A stretch of 64,000 nt of DNA from positions 145,656-209,655 of the forward strand of contig NZ_JMQI01000074.1 in assembly GCF_000695625.1 (NCBI RefSeq), in the 5' to 3' direction. Below are positions 33,991 to 50,873 of the stretch, piece by piece (the stretch's first letter is position 1; each line of letters opens with the position of its first letter). Position numbers and translations under genes: made by a program. This DNA comes from Amycolatopsis rifamycinica. Lineage in GTDB: Bacteria; Actinomycetota; Actinomycetes; Mycobacteriales; Pseudonocardiaceae. The notes beneath the pieces were generated by a model. It was not told the DNA's origin and did not search any database. It was given only the letters and a program-made list of their open reading frames with translations.

Positions 33991-36552
33991 TCAGGCCTCC
34001 TCGGGGTACTCGGACTCGCGCCGCCACGAGATCGGCCTCGGGCGCGGCAACCGGCGGTGTCCCGCGCGGGCCGCCGGCCGGGGCGGACCGTCCGGCTGGG
34101 CGCGGTCGGCCGCGAGGTCGAACTGGTCGCGTCCCAGACCCGTCCGCGGTGAGGCCGTGCGATGGCCCGTCGCCGGCTCGCCGGGTGACAGCGCCGGCAG
34201 GTCCGGTGACGTCGCGACAGCCGCCCGGGCCCGGTCGACCCCGGCCAGGACCTGCCGGACCAGTTCGTCCCAGCTCACCCCGCCCGCCTGCTCTCCCGCC
34301 GTCAGCGCGCGCGTGATCCGGCCCGCCGCGTCGGCGAAGCGGCTTTCACGGACCGCCAGCTCCCCGAGGGAGCGTTCGAGCGCCGCCTCGGCACGCCGGT
34401 CGCCCGCCGAAACCGCCGCGCGCAACGCCGTTTCGCCGCTCTCGCGCCAGTCCGCGTACCGGCCGCGCGACGCCGCCAGGGCGGCCACCGCCAGCGCCAG
34501 TTCCGCGCTGTAGCCCGGCTCCCCCGCGTCGGCGGCTTGGCGCACCGCGGCCAGCAGCCCGGCGGACTCGCGGTCGTACCACGTGCCGGCGTCGCCGAGG
34601 TCGGCCACCACCGCGGTGCGCGGCACGGCGCCGGCCGCGACGCCCCGGACCTCGTCCGCCAGGTGCAGCCACGCGCCGAACAGCCGTCGCAACGCCGCTG
34701 TCCTCGCCGGAAGCGGTTGTGCCGCCAGCAGCTCTCGCGCGAGCAGCCGGGTCAGCGACGGCAGCCGGTACCGGGGGCCGGCGACGTCGACGAGACGCGC
34801 GTCGACCAGCGACTCCAGCGCGTCGGCCGCTTCGGCCGGGCCGAGGTCCGCCAGCGCCGTCGCGGCCCAGCCCGCCCAGCTGCCCGCCGGCAGCAACGCC
34901 AGCCGCGCGAACAGCTCCCGCGCCGGCGCCGGCACGTCCGCCAAGCCGCGCCCGACGGCCGCGCGCACGCCCGCGCCGAGCCGGCCGAGCCGGTCGTCCT
35001 CGGCCCGCAGCCGCGCCACCGCCTGGGCCAGCGTGCGGCCCGGCCGCGCCGCGACGTGCGTGGCCGCCGCCGTCACCGCCAGCGGCAGGCCGCCGCACAG
35101 CTCGACCAGCTCCACCGCGTCGGACAGCTCCGTCGTCACGCGGTCCTCCCCCACCAGGGCCGAGAGCAGTTCGACGCCCTCCGCGCCGTCCAGCACGTCG
35201 AGCTCGGCCACCGCCACCCCCGGCAGCGACGGCACCCGGGCGCGGGTGGTGACGAGCAGGCGGCAGCCCCGGGCGTCCGCGACGAACGGCGTGACGCGCG
35301 CCAGGCTCGCGGCGTCGTCCAGCACGGTCAGGACCCGGCGCCCGGCGAGCACGCTGCGGTACAGCGCGGCGCGGCCGTCCAGGTCCTCCGGGATCTCCGC
35401 CGCGGGCACGCCGAGCGCGTGTAGGAACCGCGCCAGCACCTCGGCGGCGTCCTCGGCGGTGTTCCCGGCGGCGAGCCGCGCGTAGAGCACCCCGTCGGGG
35501 AACGCCGGGGCGGCACGGTGCGCGGCCTCCGCGGCCACGGCGGACTTGCCCGCCCCGCCGCGTCCGGTGAGGATCGTGACCACCGCGGCGCCGGGCCCGT
35601 CGTCGGTGAGGCCGCGCCGCAGCCCGGCCAGCAGCCGTTCGTGCCCGGTGAAGTACGGCAGGCGCGCGGGCAGCATTCGCGGGACCGCGCGGCCGCTCGC
35701 CGGCGCCGCGCTCGACCCGGCGAGGATGTCCTGGTGCAGCTCGCGCAGGGCCGCACCGGGCTCCAGGCCCAGTTCGTCGACGAAGCGGCGGCGCACGGCC
35801 CGGTAGGCGGCGAGGGCCTCGACCCGGCGGCCACACCGGTGCAGCGCGGTCATCAGCTGCAGCACGAACCGCTCGCGCAGCGGGTATTCCTCGGTCAGCA
35901 CCGAGATCTCGCCGACGACCTCGCGGTGCAGCCCCAGCTCCAGTTCGGCGTCGAGGCAGTCCTCGAGCACCTCGACGCGCCTCTCGGCGATACGGACCTG
36001 GTGGGCCCGCACGACACCGCTGTCGATGCCGGTGAGCGGTTCGCCGCGCCACAGCGCCAGCGCCTCCCGGAACGCCGCCCGCGCCTCCTCCGGCCGCCGC
36101 GCGGCGCGTCCGCGGGCCACCAGGGCCTCGAACTCGTGCAGGTCCAGTTCTCCGGGCGCGAGGTCGAGGCAGTAGCCGCTGCCGCGCGCGGAGATCCGTT
36201 CGCCCAGCCCGGCTTTCGCCAGCGCGCGGCGCAGGGCCGAGACGCAGGTCTGGATCTGCGCCCGGGCCGTCGCGGGCGGCGTGGCGCCCCACAGCGCGTC
36301 GAGCAGCCCCTCCAGCGGCACCACGCGGTTGCCGTTGAGCAGCAGCAGCGCGAGCACCACCTGCTGGCGGCGGGCGGTCACGACGACCGGCTCGCGGCCG
36401 CGGACCTGCAGCAGGCCCAGCACCCGGAAATCGGGCTCGCTCCGGGGGTTCCGGGCGGCGAAGCCCCCGGCCCGAGGCGAAGCCTCGGCTGTCACAGCAT
36501 CGGGGGCGGTGCGGAGCACGGCGGCTCCGGGTGTCGGCACGGTGGTCTGCAC
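33991..36552 (-). CDS. SARP/AfsR-family transcriptional activator with NB-ARC ATPase domain
   Basis: An 853-residue regulator. A disordered N-terminus (about 1-40) precedes an OmpR-like winged-helix DNA-binding domain (about 41-125, FRVLGLLQVRGREPVVV ... SALRRALAKAG) and a BTAD domain (about 140-285). An NB-ARC/STAND ATPase follows, with Walker A TGRGGAGKSAVA near residue 328 and VLTVLDDAAS as Walker B-like. The C-terminus is a helical region; a clear TPR block like that of AfsR is not evident. It starts with GTG at 36552 after GGAGGG, 16 bp downstream of the decarboxylase stop, so both are cotranscribed. It is the likely cluster-specific activator of the PKS genes. Confidence 0.92.
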   Translation of the reverse strand: MQTTVPTPGAAVLRTAPDAVTAEASPRAGGFAARNPRSEPDFRVLGLLQVRGREPVVVTARRQQVVLALLLLNGNRVVPLEGLLDALWGATPPATARAQIQTCVSALRRALAKAGLGERISARGSGYCLDLAPGELDLHEFEALVARGRAARRPEEARAAFREALALWRGEPLTGIDSGVVRAHQVRIAERRVEVLEDCLDAELELGLHREVVGEISVLTEEYPLRERFVLQLMTALHRCGRRVEALAAYRAVRRRFVDELGLEPGAALRELHQDILAGSSAAPASGRAVPRMLPARLPYFTGHERLLAGLRRGLTDDGPGAAVVTILTGRGGAGKSAVAAEAAHRAAPAFPDGVLYARLAAGNTAEDAAEVLARFLHALGVPAAEIPEDLDGRAALYRSVLAGRRVLTVLDDAASLARVTPFVADARGCRLLVTTRARVPSLPGVAVAELDVLDGAEGVELLSALVGEDRVTTELSDAVELVELCGGLPLAVTAAATHVAARPGRTLAQAVARLRAEDDRLGRLGAGVRAAVGRGLADVPAPARELFARLALLPAGSWAGWAATALADLGPAEAADALESLVDARLVDVAGPRYRLPSLTRLLARELLAAQPLPARTAALRRLFGAWLHLADEVRGVAAGAVPRTAVVADLGDAGTWYDRESAGLLAAVRQAADAGEPGYSAELALAVAALAASRGRYADWRESGETALRAAVSAGDRRAEAALERSLGELAVRESRFADAAGRITRALTAGEQAGGVSWDELVRQVLAGVDRARAAVATSPDLPALSPGEPATGHRTASPRTGLGRDQFDLAADRAQPDGPPRPAARAGHRRLPRPRPISWRRESEYPEEA

Positions 36553-36568
36553 GGTGTTCCCTCCGGGG

Positions 36569-37798
36569 TCAGACGAGGACTTCGGGCGGCGCCGGGTGCC
36601 CGAGGAAGGCGGTGGGGCTGGCGGTCAGGCCGTAGGCGCCGGCCTGGAAGATCGCGATCAGGTCGCCGATCGCCGCACCGGGCAGGGAAACCCGGTCGCC
36701 GAGGAGGTCGAGCGGGGTGCACAGGCAGCCGACCACCGTCACCGTCTCCTCGGGACCGCCGGGCGCGGTCGCCAGGGACAGTGGGTAGTTGCGGCGGATG
36801 GCCTGGCCGAAGTTGCCGGACGCGGCCAGCTGGTGGTGCAGGCCGCCGTCGACGACGAGGAACGTCGTGCCGCGCGAGACCTTCCGGTCGACCACCCGGG
36901 TGAGGTACACCCCGGCCTCCCCGACGAGGTAGCGGCCGAGCTCGATCACCACCCGTGCCTCCGGCAGCGCGGGCCGCAGCGAGACGGCCAGGAGTTTGGC
37001 CAGGTTCTCGCCGACCTCGTCGAGGTCCAGCGCGGTGTCGCGGGCGGTGTAGGGGATGCCGAAGCCGCCGCCGAGGTTCACCGACCGCACCGGGCCGGGT
37101 GCCGCCTCCGCCAGCTGCAGGACCAGGTCGACCGTCGCGCGCTGGGCTTCGCACAGGCTTTCCGCGCGCAGGTTCTGGGAGCCGGCGAAGACGTGGAAGC
37201 CCTGGAAGTCCAAGCCGGCGGCGCCGACCTCGGCCAGCACGGCGGGTACGCGCTCGGCGTCGATGCCGAACTGCTGCGGGCCGCCGCCCAGGCGCATGCC
37301 GGAGCCGCGCACGGCGAAGTCCGGGTTCACCCGCAGGGCCACGCGCGGGGTGAGGCCGAGGCGCTCGCCGGCTTCCCGGACGCGGGCCAGTTCGGTCGTG
37401 GACTCCAGTTCGACCGTGACGCCGGCGGCGACCGCGCGGGTCAGCTCGGCCGCGCTCTTGCCGGGGCCGGCGAAGCTGATCCGCTCCGGCGGCACGGTCG
37501 TGTCGAGCGCCTGCCGCAGCTCCCCGCCGGACGCGACGTCGAGGCCGTCGACGAGGCCGCTGAGGTGGTGCAGCAAGGCGGGCATCGGGTTCGCCTTGAC
37601 CGCGTAGCTCAGCTCGACGCCGTCGGGCAGGGCGGCCCGCACCCGCTCGACGCGGGTGGTGACGAGCGAGCGGTCGTAGGCGAAGAAGGGGGTGGTGCCG
37701 ACCCGCGCCGCGAGCCGGTCCACGGGCACGCCGCCCACGGTGAGCACACCGCCGTCGCGGCCGAACGGCGCCGCCGCGGCTTCCGTCGTGTTCGCCAT
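36569..37798 (-). CDS. PLP-dependent decarboxylase, DAP/Orn/Arg decarboxylase fold III (BtrK/VinO-like candidate)
   Basis: A 409-residue alanine-racemase-fold decarboxylase. K68 in SYAVKAN should bind PLP. HVFAGSQNL, RVNPDF, NLGGGFGIPY and the C-terminal VVGCLCTPLDLLGDRV (catalytic cysteine and aspartate) are all present, so it looks active. The family includes LysA, but in antibiotic clusters relatives such as BtrK and VinO decarboxylate amino acids tethered to an ACP. The ATG at 37798 follows AAGGAAAG. It is divergent from PKS1 and leads the SARP gene, implying a role in the PKS pathway, perhaps supplying an amine. Its true substrate cannot be read from sequence; no adenylation partner is in the window. 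Confidence 0.85.
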   Translation of the reverse strand: MANTTEAAAAPFGRDGGVLTVGGVPVDRLAARVGTTPFFAYDRSLVTTRVERVRAALPDGVELSYAVKANPMPALLHHLSGLVDGLDVASGGELRQALDTTVPPERISFAGPGKSAAELTRAVAAGVTVELESTTELARVREAGERLGLTPRVALRVNPDFAVRGSGMRLGGGPQQFGIDAERVPAVLAEVGAAGLDFQGFHVFAGSQNLRAESLCEAQRATVDLVLQLAEAAPGPVRSVNLGGGFGIPYTARDTALDLDEVGENLAKLLAVSLRPALPEARVVIELGRYLVGEAGVYLTRVVDRKVSRGTTFLVVDGGLHHQLAASGNFGQAIRRNYPLSLATAPGGPEETVTVVGCLCTPLDLLGDRVSLPGAAIGDLIAIFQAGAYGLTASPTAFLGHPAPPEVLV

Positions 37799-38281
37799 CG
37801 CTTTCCTTTTCTTCGAGCACGGGAAATGAATACCGGAAAGACGCCCCGGACGGTTCCGTGGCGGTACGGGCACCACTGAAGCAACTACCCACCCACCCGG
37901 GCATGGGTAGTCCTCACCCAGATTCGGCGGGCACGCGGGGACCGGGGTACCCAGGTGTACCGACGGTGCCCGGGTGGTCACCCGAGTCGCCCCATCCACT
38001 GCGGACCGGAACGGTATTTCCGCAGCTCAGAGCGATTGACCACACCGTTCGGCGCAGTCACCCACCACCGCTGCTCCAGCCGGGTGGCACGCTCCGGTGG
38101 CAGCTTCCTGCCGTCGCCTGCCTGCCACCGCCGGCCCCGGGAACACCCCTTGACGAACGGGGTGCGCAGCCCGCACGATCGGAATCCACCGGCCGAGGGC
38201 GAAATTCCCGGAAACCGGCACGGTTCGGTCAGCTCGACGCTTTCCCCGATTCCCGCGATCCCTTCCGACGATGGGTGAACT
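37799..38281. promoter_or_regulatory. Bidirectional promoter region of the PKS cluster
   Basis: This 483-bp gap contains no gene. It holds two palindromes: CTACCCA (37885-37891) paired with TGGGTAG (37904-37910), and CGGGTGGTCACCCG (37971-37984). A plausible plus-strand promoter, TTGACG (38150-38155) with an 18-bp spacer and CACGAT (38174-38179), lies about 100 bp before PKS1. The ribosome-binding site of PKS1 is weak (GGGTGA). Repeated GGTAC/GGTGC motifs between 37863 and 37970 could be activator sites, but no clean SARP heptamer series was seen. Confidence 0.5.
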
Positions 38282-46504
<8,223 letters not shown>

Positions 46505-46532
46505 CCTTTTGCGAACGGATAGGGGTTCGGTT

Positions 46533-49500
46533 ATGACCGGCGAAGACAAGCTTCGCGACTACCTGAAGCGGGCGACGGTCGAGCTCGCGGGCGCGCGCCG
46601 CCGGCTGGCCGAGTACGAGGCCCGCGAAAGCGAGCCGATCGCCGTGATCGGCATGTCCTGCCGGTTCCCCGGCGCCCCGGACGTCGAATCGTACTGGCGG
46701 CTGCTGCGCGAGGGCCGTGCCGCCGAAGTCGGCGACGTGCCCGGCGGCCGGTTCGGCCACCAGCCCGGCACCGGCCGCCGCGGCGCCTTCCTGTCCGAAG
46801 TGGACGGCTGGGACGCCGGGTTCTTCGGTTACGCCCCGCAGGAAGCGCTGCGGATGGACCCGCAGCAGCGGCTGCTGATGGAGCTGGCCTGGGAGGCGAT
46901 GGACGACGCGGGCACCCCGGCGACGCGCTTGTCGGGCAGCCGCACCGGCGTGCTCCTCGGGTTCTCCGACGCGTTCCAGTACGGCCAGGTGGAGGCGGAG
47001 CGCGAAGGCACCGGCGTGTACGCGGACCCTTACATGGGCCAGGGGAGCCTCGCCAGCGTCGTCGCCGGGCGGCTGGCGTACCACTTCGACCTGCGCGGAC
47101 CGGCGTTCTCGCTGGACACGGCGTGTTCGTCGACGCTGGTCGCGGTCCACCTCGCGGCCCGCGCGCTGCGGGCGGGCGAGTGCGACTACGCGCTGGCGGG
47201 CGGCGGATTCCTGGCGCTGCACCCGTTCCTGTACGTCTACAGCAGCCGCAACGCGCTGCTGTCGCCGACGGACCGCTGCCACACGTTCGACGCGAGCGCC
47301 GACGGCTACATGATGGGCGAGGGCGGCGGGATGGTGGTGCTGGCCCGGCTGTCCGACGCCCTGCGCGACGGCCACCGCGTCCGCGCGGTGATCCGTGGTT
47401 CGGCGGTCAACCAGGACGGCCGCAGCAACGGCCTGACGGCACCCAACCGCGGCGCCCAGGTCGACGTGATCCGCCGGGCACTGGCCGACGCGGGTGCGTC
47501 CCCGGGCGACGTCGACTTCCTGGAAGCGCACGGTTCGGGGACACCGCTGGGCGACGAGATCGAGCTGGGCGCCCTCGGCGACGTGTTCGGCGAGCGCCCG
47601 GCGGACCGCCCGCTGGCGGTCGGGGCGGTCAAGACCAACATCGGCCACACCCACACGGCGGCGGGGATCGCCGGGCTGATCAAGACGGTCCTGGTGCTGG
47701 AGAACGGTGAAGTGCCGGCGAACCTGCACCTGCACGACCCGGCGGAGCAGGTGCTGGCGAGCGAGACGGTCCGGCCCTCGACGGGGCTGGCGGCGCTGCC
47801 GGACCGCGGCCGCCCGGCGGTGGCGGGGGTCAGTTCGTTCGGCTGGTCGGGAACGAACGCGCACCTGGTCCTGGAGGCGGCCCCGGCCCCGGCCCGGCCG
47901 GAGAGTGCGGAGCCGGCCGCCGAGCTGATCCCGGTGTCGGCCGCCTCGGCGGCCGCGCTGCGCGCCCAGCTCGCGAGACTCGGTGAAACCACGAACGTGG
48001 GGCTGGCCGATCTCGCGCACACCCTTCGCGAAGGCCGGGCGCACCTCGACCACCGGCGGGCCGTGGTCGCCACCAGCCTCGACGATGCCGCCCGGCAACT
48101 CGCCGCCGCCGCGCAGACCGCCGGGGTGCACCGCCGGCCCGAGGCTCCGAAGATCGCCTTCCTGCTCCCCGGCGTCGGGGACCAGTACCGCGGCCTGGCC
48201 ACCCGGCTCTACCGCGAGGAGCCCGTCTTCGCGCAGGCCGTCGACGCGTGCTGCGCCATCGCCGCCGAGCGGTGCGGGGTCGATCTGCGGGCCGCCTTCT
48301 TCGCGGAACCGCGAGCCGTCGAAACGTCGCTCTTCGGGGGCGGTCCGGACGACGAACTCCTCGACCGCGCCGAGGTGGCGCACCCGCTCCTGTTCACCGT
48401 CGAGTACGCGCTGGCCCAGCTGCTCGCCGACCGGGGCGTCCGGCCGGGCCTGCTCGTCGGCTACAGCCTCGGCGAGTACGTCGCCGCCTGCCTCGCCGGG
48501 GTCTTCACCCTCGCCGACGCCCTGTACGTCGTCACCGGGCGGGCCCGGCTCATCGGGCGGGCGCCCGCCGGGCGGATGCTCGCCGTCGCCGCCCCGGCGA
48601 GCCGGATCGCCGAGGCCCTCGGCCCGACGCGGGTCGACGTGGCCGCGCTGAACGGCCCGCAGATGACCGTCCTGAGTGGATCGCCGGAAGACGTCGAGGC
48701 GGCGGCCGCGAGACTGCACGAGGCCGGGCTCGCCGCGCGGTCCCTGCGCTCGGCCCACCCGTTCCACTCGACCCTGCTGGAACCCGCCCGCGAAGAGCTG
48801 GCCGCGCTGGTCGCCTCGGTGCCCCGGCAGGCACCGGAGGTGCCCGTCGTCTCGAACGCGACCGGCACCCTCCTCACCGACGCCGAAGCCGTCGACCCGC
48901 GGTACTGGGCCGATCACCTCTGCCGCCCGGTGCGGTTCGCCGACGGCGTCCGGCACTGTGCCGGCGAGGACGTCGACGCCTACGTCGAGCTCGGCCCGGG
49001 CCAGACCCTCGGCGGCCTGGTGCGCCAGAACCTCACCGGGCCGGCCCGCCCGGCCGTGCTCGGCACGCTGCCCGCGCCGTGGCCCGTCGAGGACCGTCCC
49101 GCCGAAGGCACCGCGCTCCTCGGCACCCTCGCACGGCTGTGGGAACTGGGCGTCGCCGTCGACTTCACTCCGTTGCGGAGGGACGGCCGCACCGTCAGCC
49201 TGCCCGGCTACCCCTTCCAGCGCACGAAGTTCTGGCCCCAGGCGACACCGAAGGCCGCCGGCCCCGCCGAAGAAGCCGGCCGGCTCTACGCCCCGGTCTG
49301 GCGCCTCGACCCCACCCGCCCCACGACCGCCCCGCGGGGCTCGCTGATCACCACGAACGGCGAACTCGCCACCCTGGCCGCGCGAGCGGGGATGACCGTC
49401 GGCACCGACCCGGCGGTCCTGCCCCAGCCGGTCCACGTCGTCCACGACGGCGGGTTCGACGACCTCCTGCGGACGGTCCAGGCCCTCGACGGCCACGACG

Positions 49501-50873
49501 TCCGCGTGCTGACCGTCACCACCGGCGCGGCCGAGATCACCGGCGGCGACCTGACCGATCCGGACGCGGCCGGAGTGCACGGCCTCGGCCGCGGCGTCCG
49601 CGCCGAGTACCCGGGCCTGCGGTGGCGCGGCGTCGACGTCGAACCCGGCACCCCGGCCACGCACCTGCTGGACGAACTGAGTCGGCCGTGGACCGACGCC
49701 GCCGCGGACGAACCGGTGCTCGCCGGCTGGCGCGGCGGACGACGCCGGCTCCTGGAGTACACCGAGCTCACGCTCGACGACGTCACGCCGGACTGGGGCG
49801 GCACGCACGTCGTGACCGGCGGTACCCGCGGGCTCGGCCTGATCGTGGCGAAACACCTCGTCCGCCACGGCGCCCGCCGGCTCGCCCTGATCAGCCGCAC
49901 CGGCGACGCGGCCCCGGCCGACCTCGCGGAACTGGCCCCCGCCGAGGTGCTGGTGCTCGCCGCCGACGCGGGGGTTCCGGAGCAGTTGCGGGCCGCCCTC
50001 ACCGAGGCGAAGACCCGGTTCGGCGAGCTCGACTCGATCGTGCACGCCGCCGGCCTGCCCGGCGGCGGCCTCGCGCAGCGCCGGACCGCCGAGGACATGC
50101 ACCGCACGCTCGCCCCGAAGGTCCGGGCGGTCGGCCCGCTCCTCGAAGCGGCGCCCCGGCGCCTGGTCCTGTTCTCCTCGATCGTCACGGTCGTCGGCGG
50201 CATCGGCGAAGCCGACTACTGCGCGGCCAACAGCGTCCTCGACGCCCACGGCGCCGCCCTGTCCACGGCAGACACCCAGGTGGTGACCGTCGCGTGGGGA
50301 CACTGGCAGCACGACGCCTGGGCCGACGCGGCCACCGGCGAAGCCCGGCTCGCCTACCGCCGCCGCTACGGGTTCACCGCCGAGGCCGGCTGTGCCGTGC
50401 TCGACAAGCTCGCCGGCCACGGCTTCCGCGGCACCGTCGTGGCCCTGCGCCAGGACCTGCCGTCCGCCCGCCGCGAGCTGGCCGCCCTCAACGACCTGGG
50501 GGGCCTGCTCGAAGCCGCGCCGGCGCCGGCGACCCGGTACCCGCGGCCGCCGTTGCGCACCGAGTACGCCGCCCCGCGCGGCGAGCTCGAGACCGACATC
50601 GCGGGTGTCTGGGGCGAGTTCCTCGGCATCGACGCCGTCGGCGTGCACGACCCGTTCTTCGACCTCGGCGGCAACTCGCTGGTCGGCATGGCGATGGTGG
50701 CGGCACTGGAGAAGCGCCTCGGCCTGCCGATCGCCCCCGCCGTCCTCTTCGGCCACCCCACCGTGGCCGCGTTCGCCGCCGCCCTGACCGACACCGACTC
50801 CCCCGCCCCGCAGGCGGCGACCACCGGCTCCGCGCGCGGCCGTCGCCGCCGCCTGGCCGGCACCCGGAAATGA
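46533..50873 (+). CDS. Type I PKS module 2: KS-AT-KR-ACP
   Basis: A 1446-residue single module. An N-terminal coiled-coil docking helix (DKLRDYLKRATVELAGARRR) matches the PKS1 tail. KS: C198 (DTACSST). AT: S645 in GYSLGEYVAA with HPFH at 742-745, a malonyl-type pocket but with an unusual Tyr in place of the His in GHSxG. KR: GGTRGLG, S/Y pair with Y1229 (ADYCAAN), no LDD motif. ACP: S1382 in DLGGNSL, a PCP-like core. No DH, so a beta-hydroxyl is predicted. The ATG at 46533 follows AGGGG; a 28-bp gap separates it from PKS1. The AT may use malonyl-CoA or the hydroxymalonyl-ACP made by the downstream genes. Confidence 0.95.
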   Translation: MTGEDKLRDYLKRATVELAGARRRLAEYEARESEPIAVIGMSCRFPGAPDVESYWRLLREGRAAEVGDVPGGRFGHQPGTGRRGAFLSEVDGWDAGFFGYAPQEALRMDPQQRLLMELAWEAMDDAGTPATRLSGSRTGVLLGFSDAFQYGQVEAEREGTGVYADPYMGQGSLASVVAGRLAYHFDLRGPAFSLDTACSSTLVAVHLAARALRAGECDYALAGGGFLALHPFLYVYSSRNALLSPTDRCHTFDASADGYMMGEGGGMVVLARLSDALRDGHRVRAVIRGSAVNQDGRSNGLTAPNRGAQVDVIRRALADAGASPGDVDFLEAHGSGTPLGDEIELGALGDVFGERPADRPLAVGAVKTNIGHTHTAAGIAGLIKTVLVLENGEVPANLHLHDPAEQVLASETVRPSTGLAALPDRGRPAVAGVSSFGWSGTNAHLVLEAAPAPARPESAEPAAELIPVSAASAAALRAQLARLGETTNVGLADLAHTLREGRAHLDHRRAVVATSLDDAARQLAAAAQTAGVHRRPEAPKIAFLLPGVGDQYRGLATRLYREEPVFAQAVDACCAIAAERCGVDLRAAFFAEPRAVETSLFGGGPDDELLDRAEVAHPLLFTVEYALAQLLADRGVRPGLLVGYSLGEYVAACLAGVFTLADALYVVTGRARLIGRAPAGRMLAVAAPASRIAEALGPTRVDVAALNGPQMTVLSGSPEDVEAAAARLHEAGLAARSLRSAHPFHSTLLEPAREELAALVASVPRQAPEVPVVSNATGTLLTDAEAVDPRYWADHLCRPVRFADGVRHCAGEDVDAYVELGPGQTLGGLVRQNLTGPARPAVLGTLPAPWPVEDRPAEGTALLGTLARLWELGVAVDFTPLRRDGRTVSLPGYPFQRTKFWPQATPKAAGPAEEAGRLYAPVWRLDPTRPTTAPRGSLITTNGELATLAARAGMTVGTDPAVLPQPVHVVHDGGFDDLLRTVQALDGHDVRVLTVTTGAAEITGGDLTDPDAAGVHGLGRGVRAEYPGLRWRGVDVEPGTPATHLLDELSRPWTDAAADEPVLAGWRGGRRRLLEYTELTLDDVTPDWGGTHVVTGGTRGLGLIVAKHLVRHGARRLALISRTGDAAPADLAELAPAEVLVLAADAGVPEQLRAALTEAKTRFGELDSIVHAAGLPGGGLAQRRTAEDMHRTLAPKVRAVGPLLEAAPRRLVLFSSIVTVVGGIGEADYCAANSVLDAHGAALSTADTQVVTVAWGHWQHDAWADAATGEARLAYRRRYGFTAEAGCAVLDKLAGHGFRGTVVALRQDLPSARRELAALNDLGGLLEAAPAPATRYPRPPLRTEYAAPRGELETDIAGVWGEFLGIDAVGVHDPFFDLGGNSLVGMAMVAALEKRLGLPIAPAVLFGHPTVAAFAAALTDTDSPAPQAATTGSARGRRRRLAGTRK

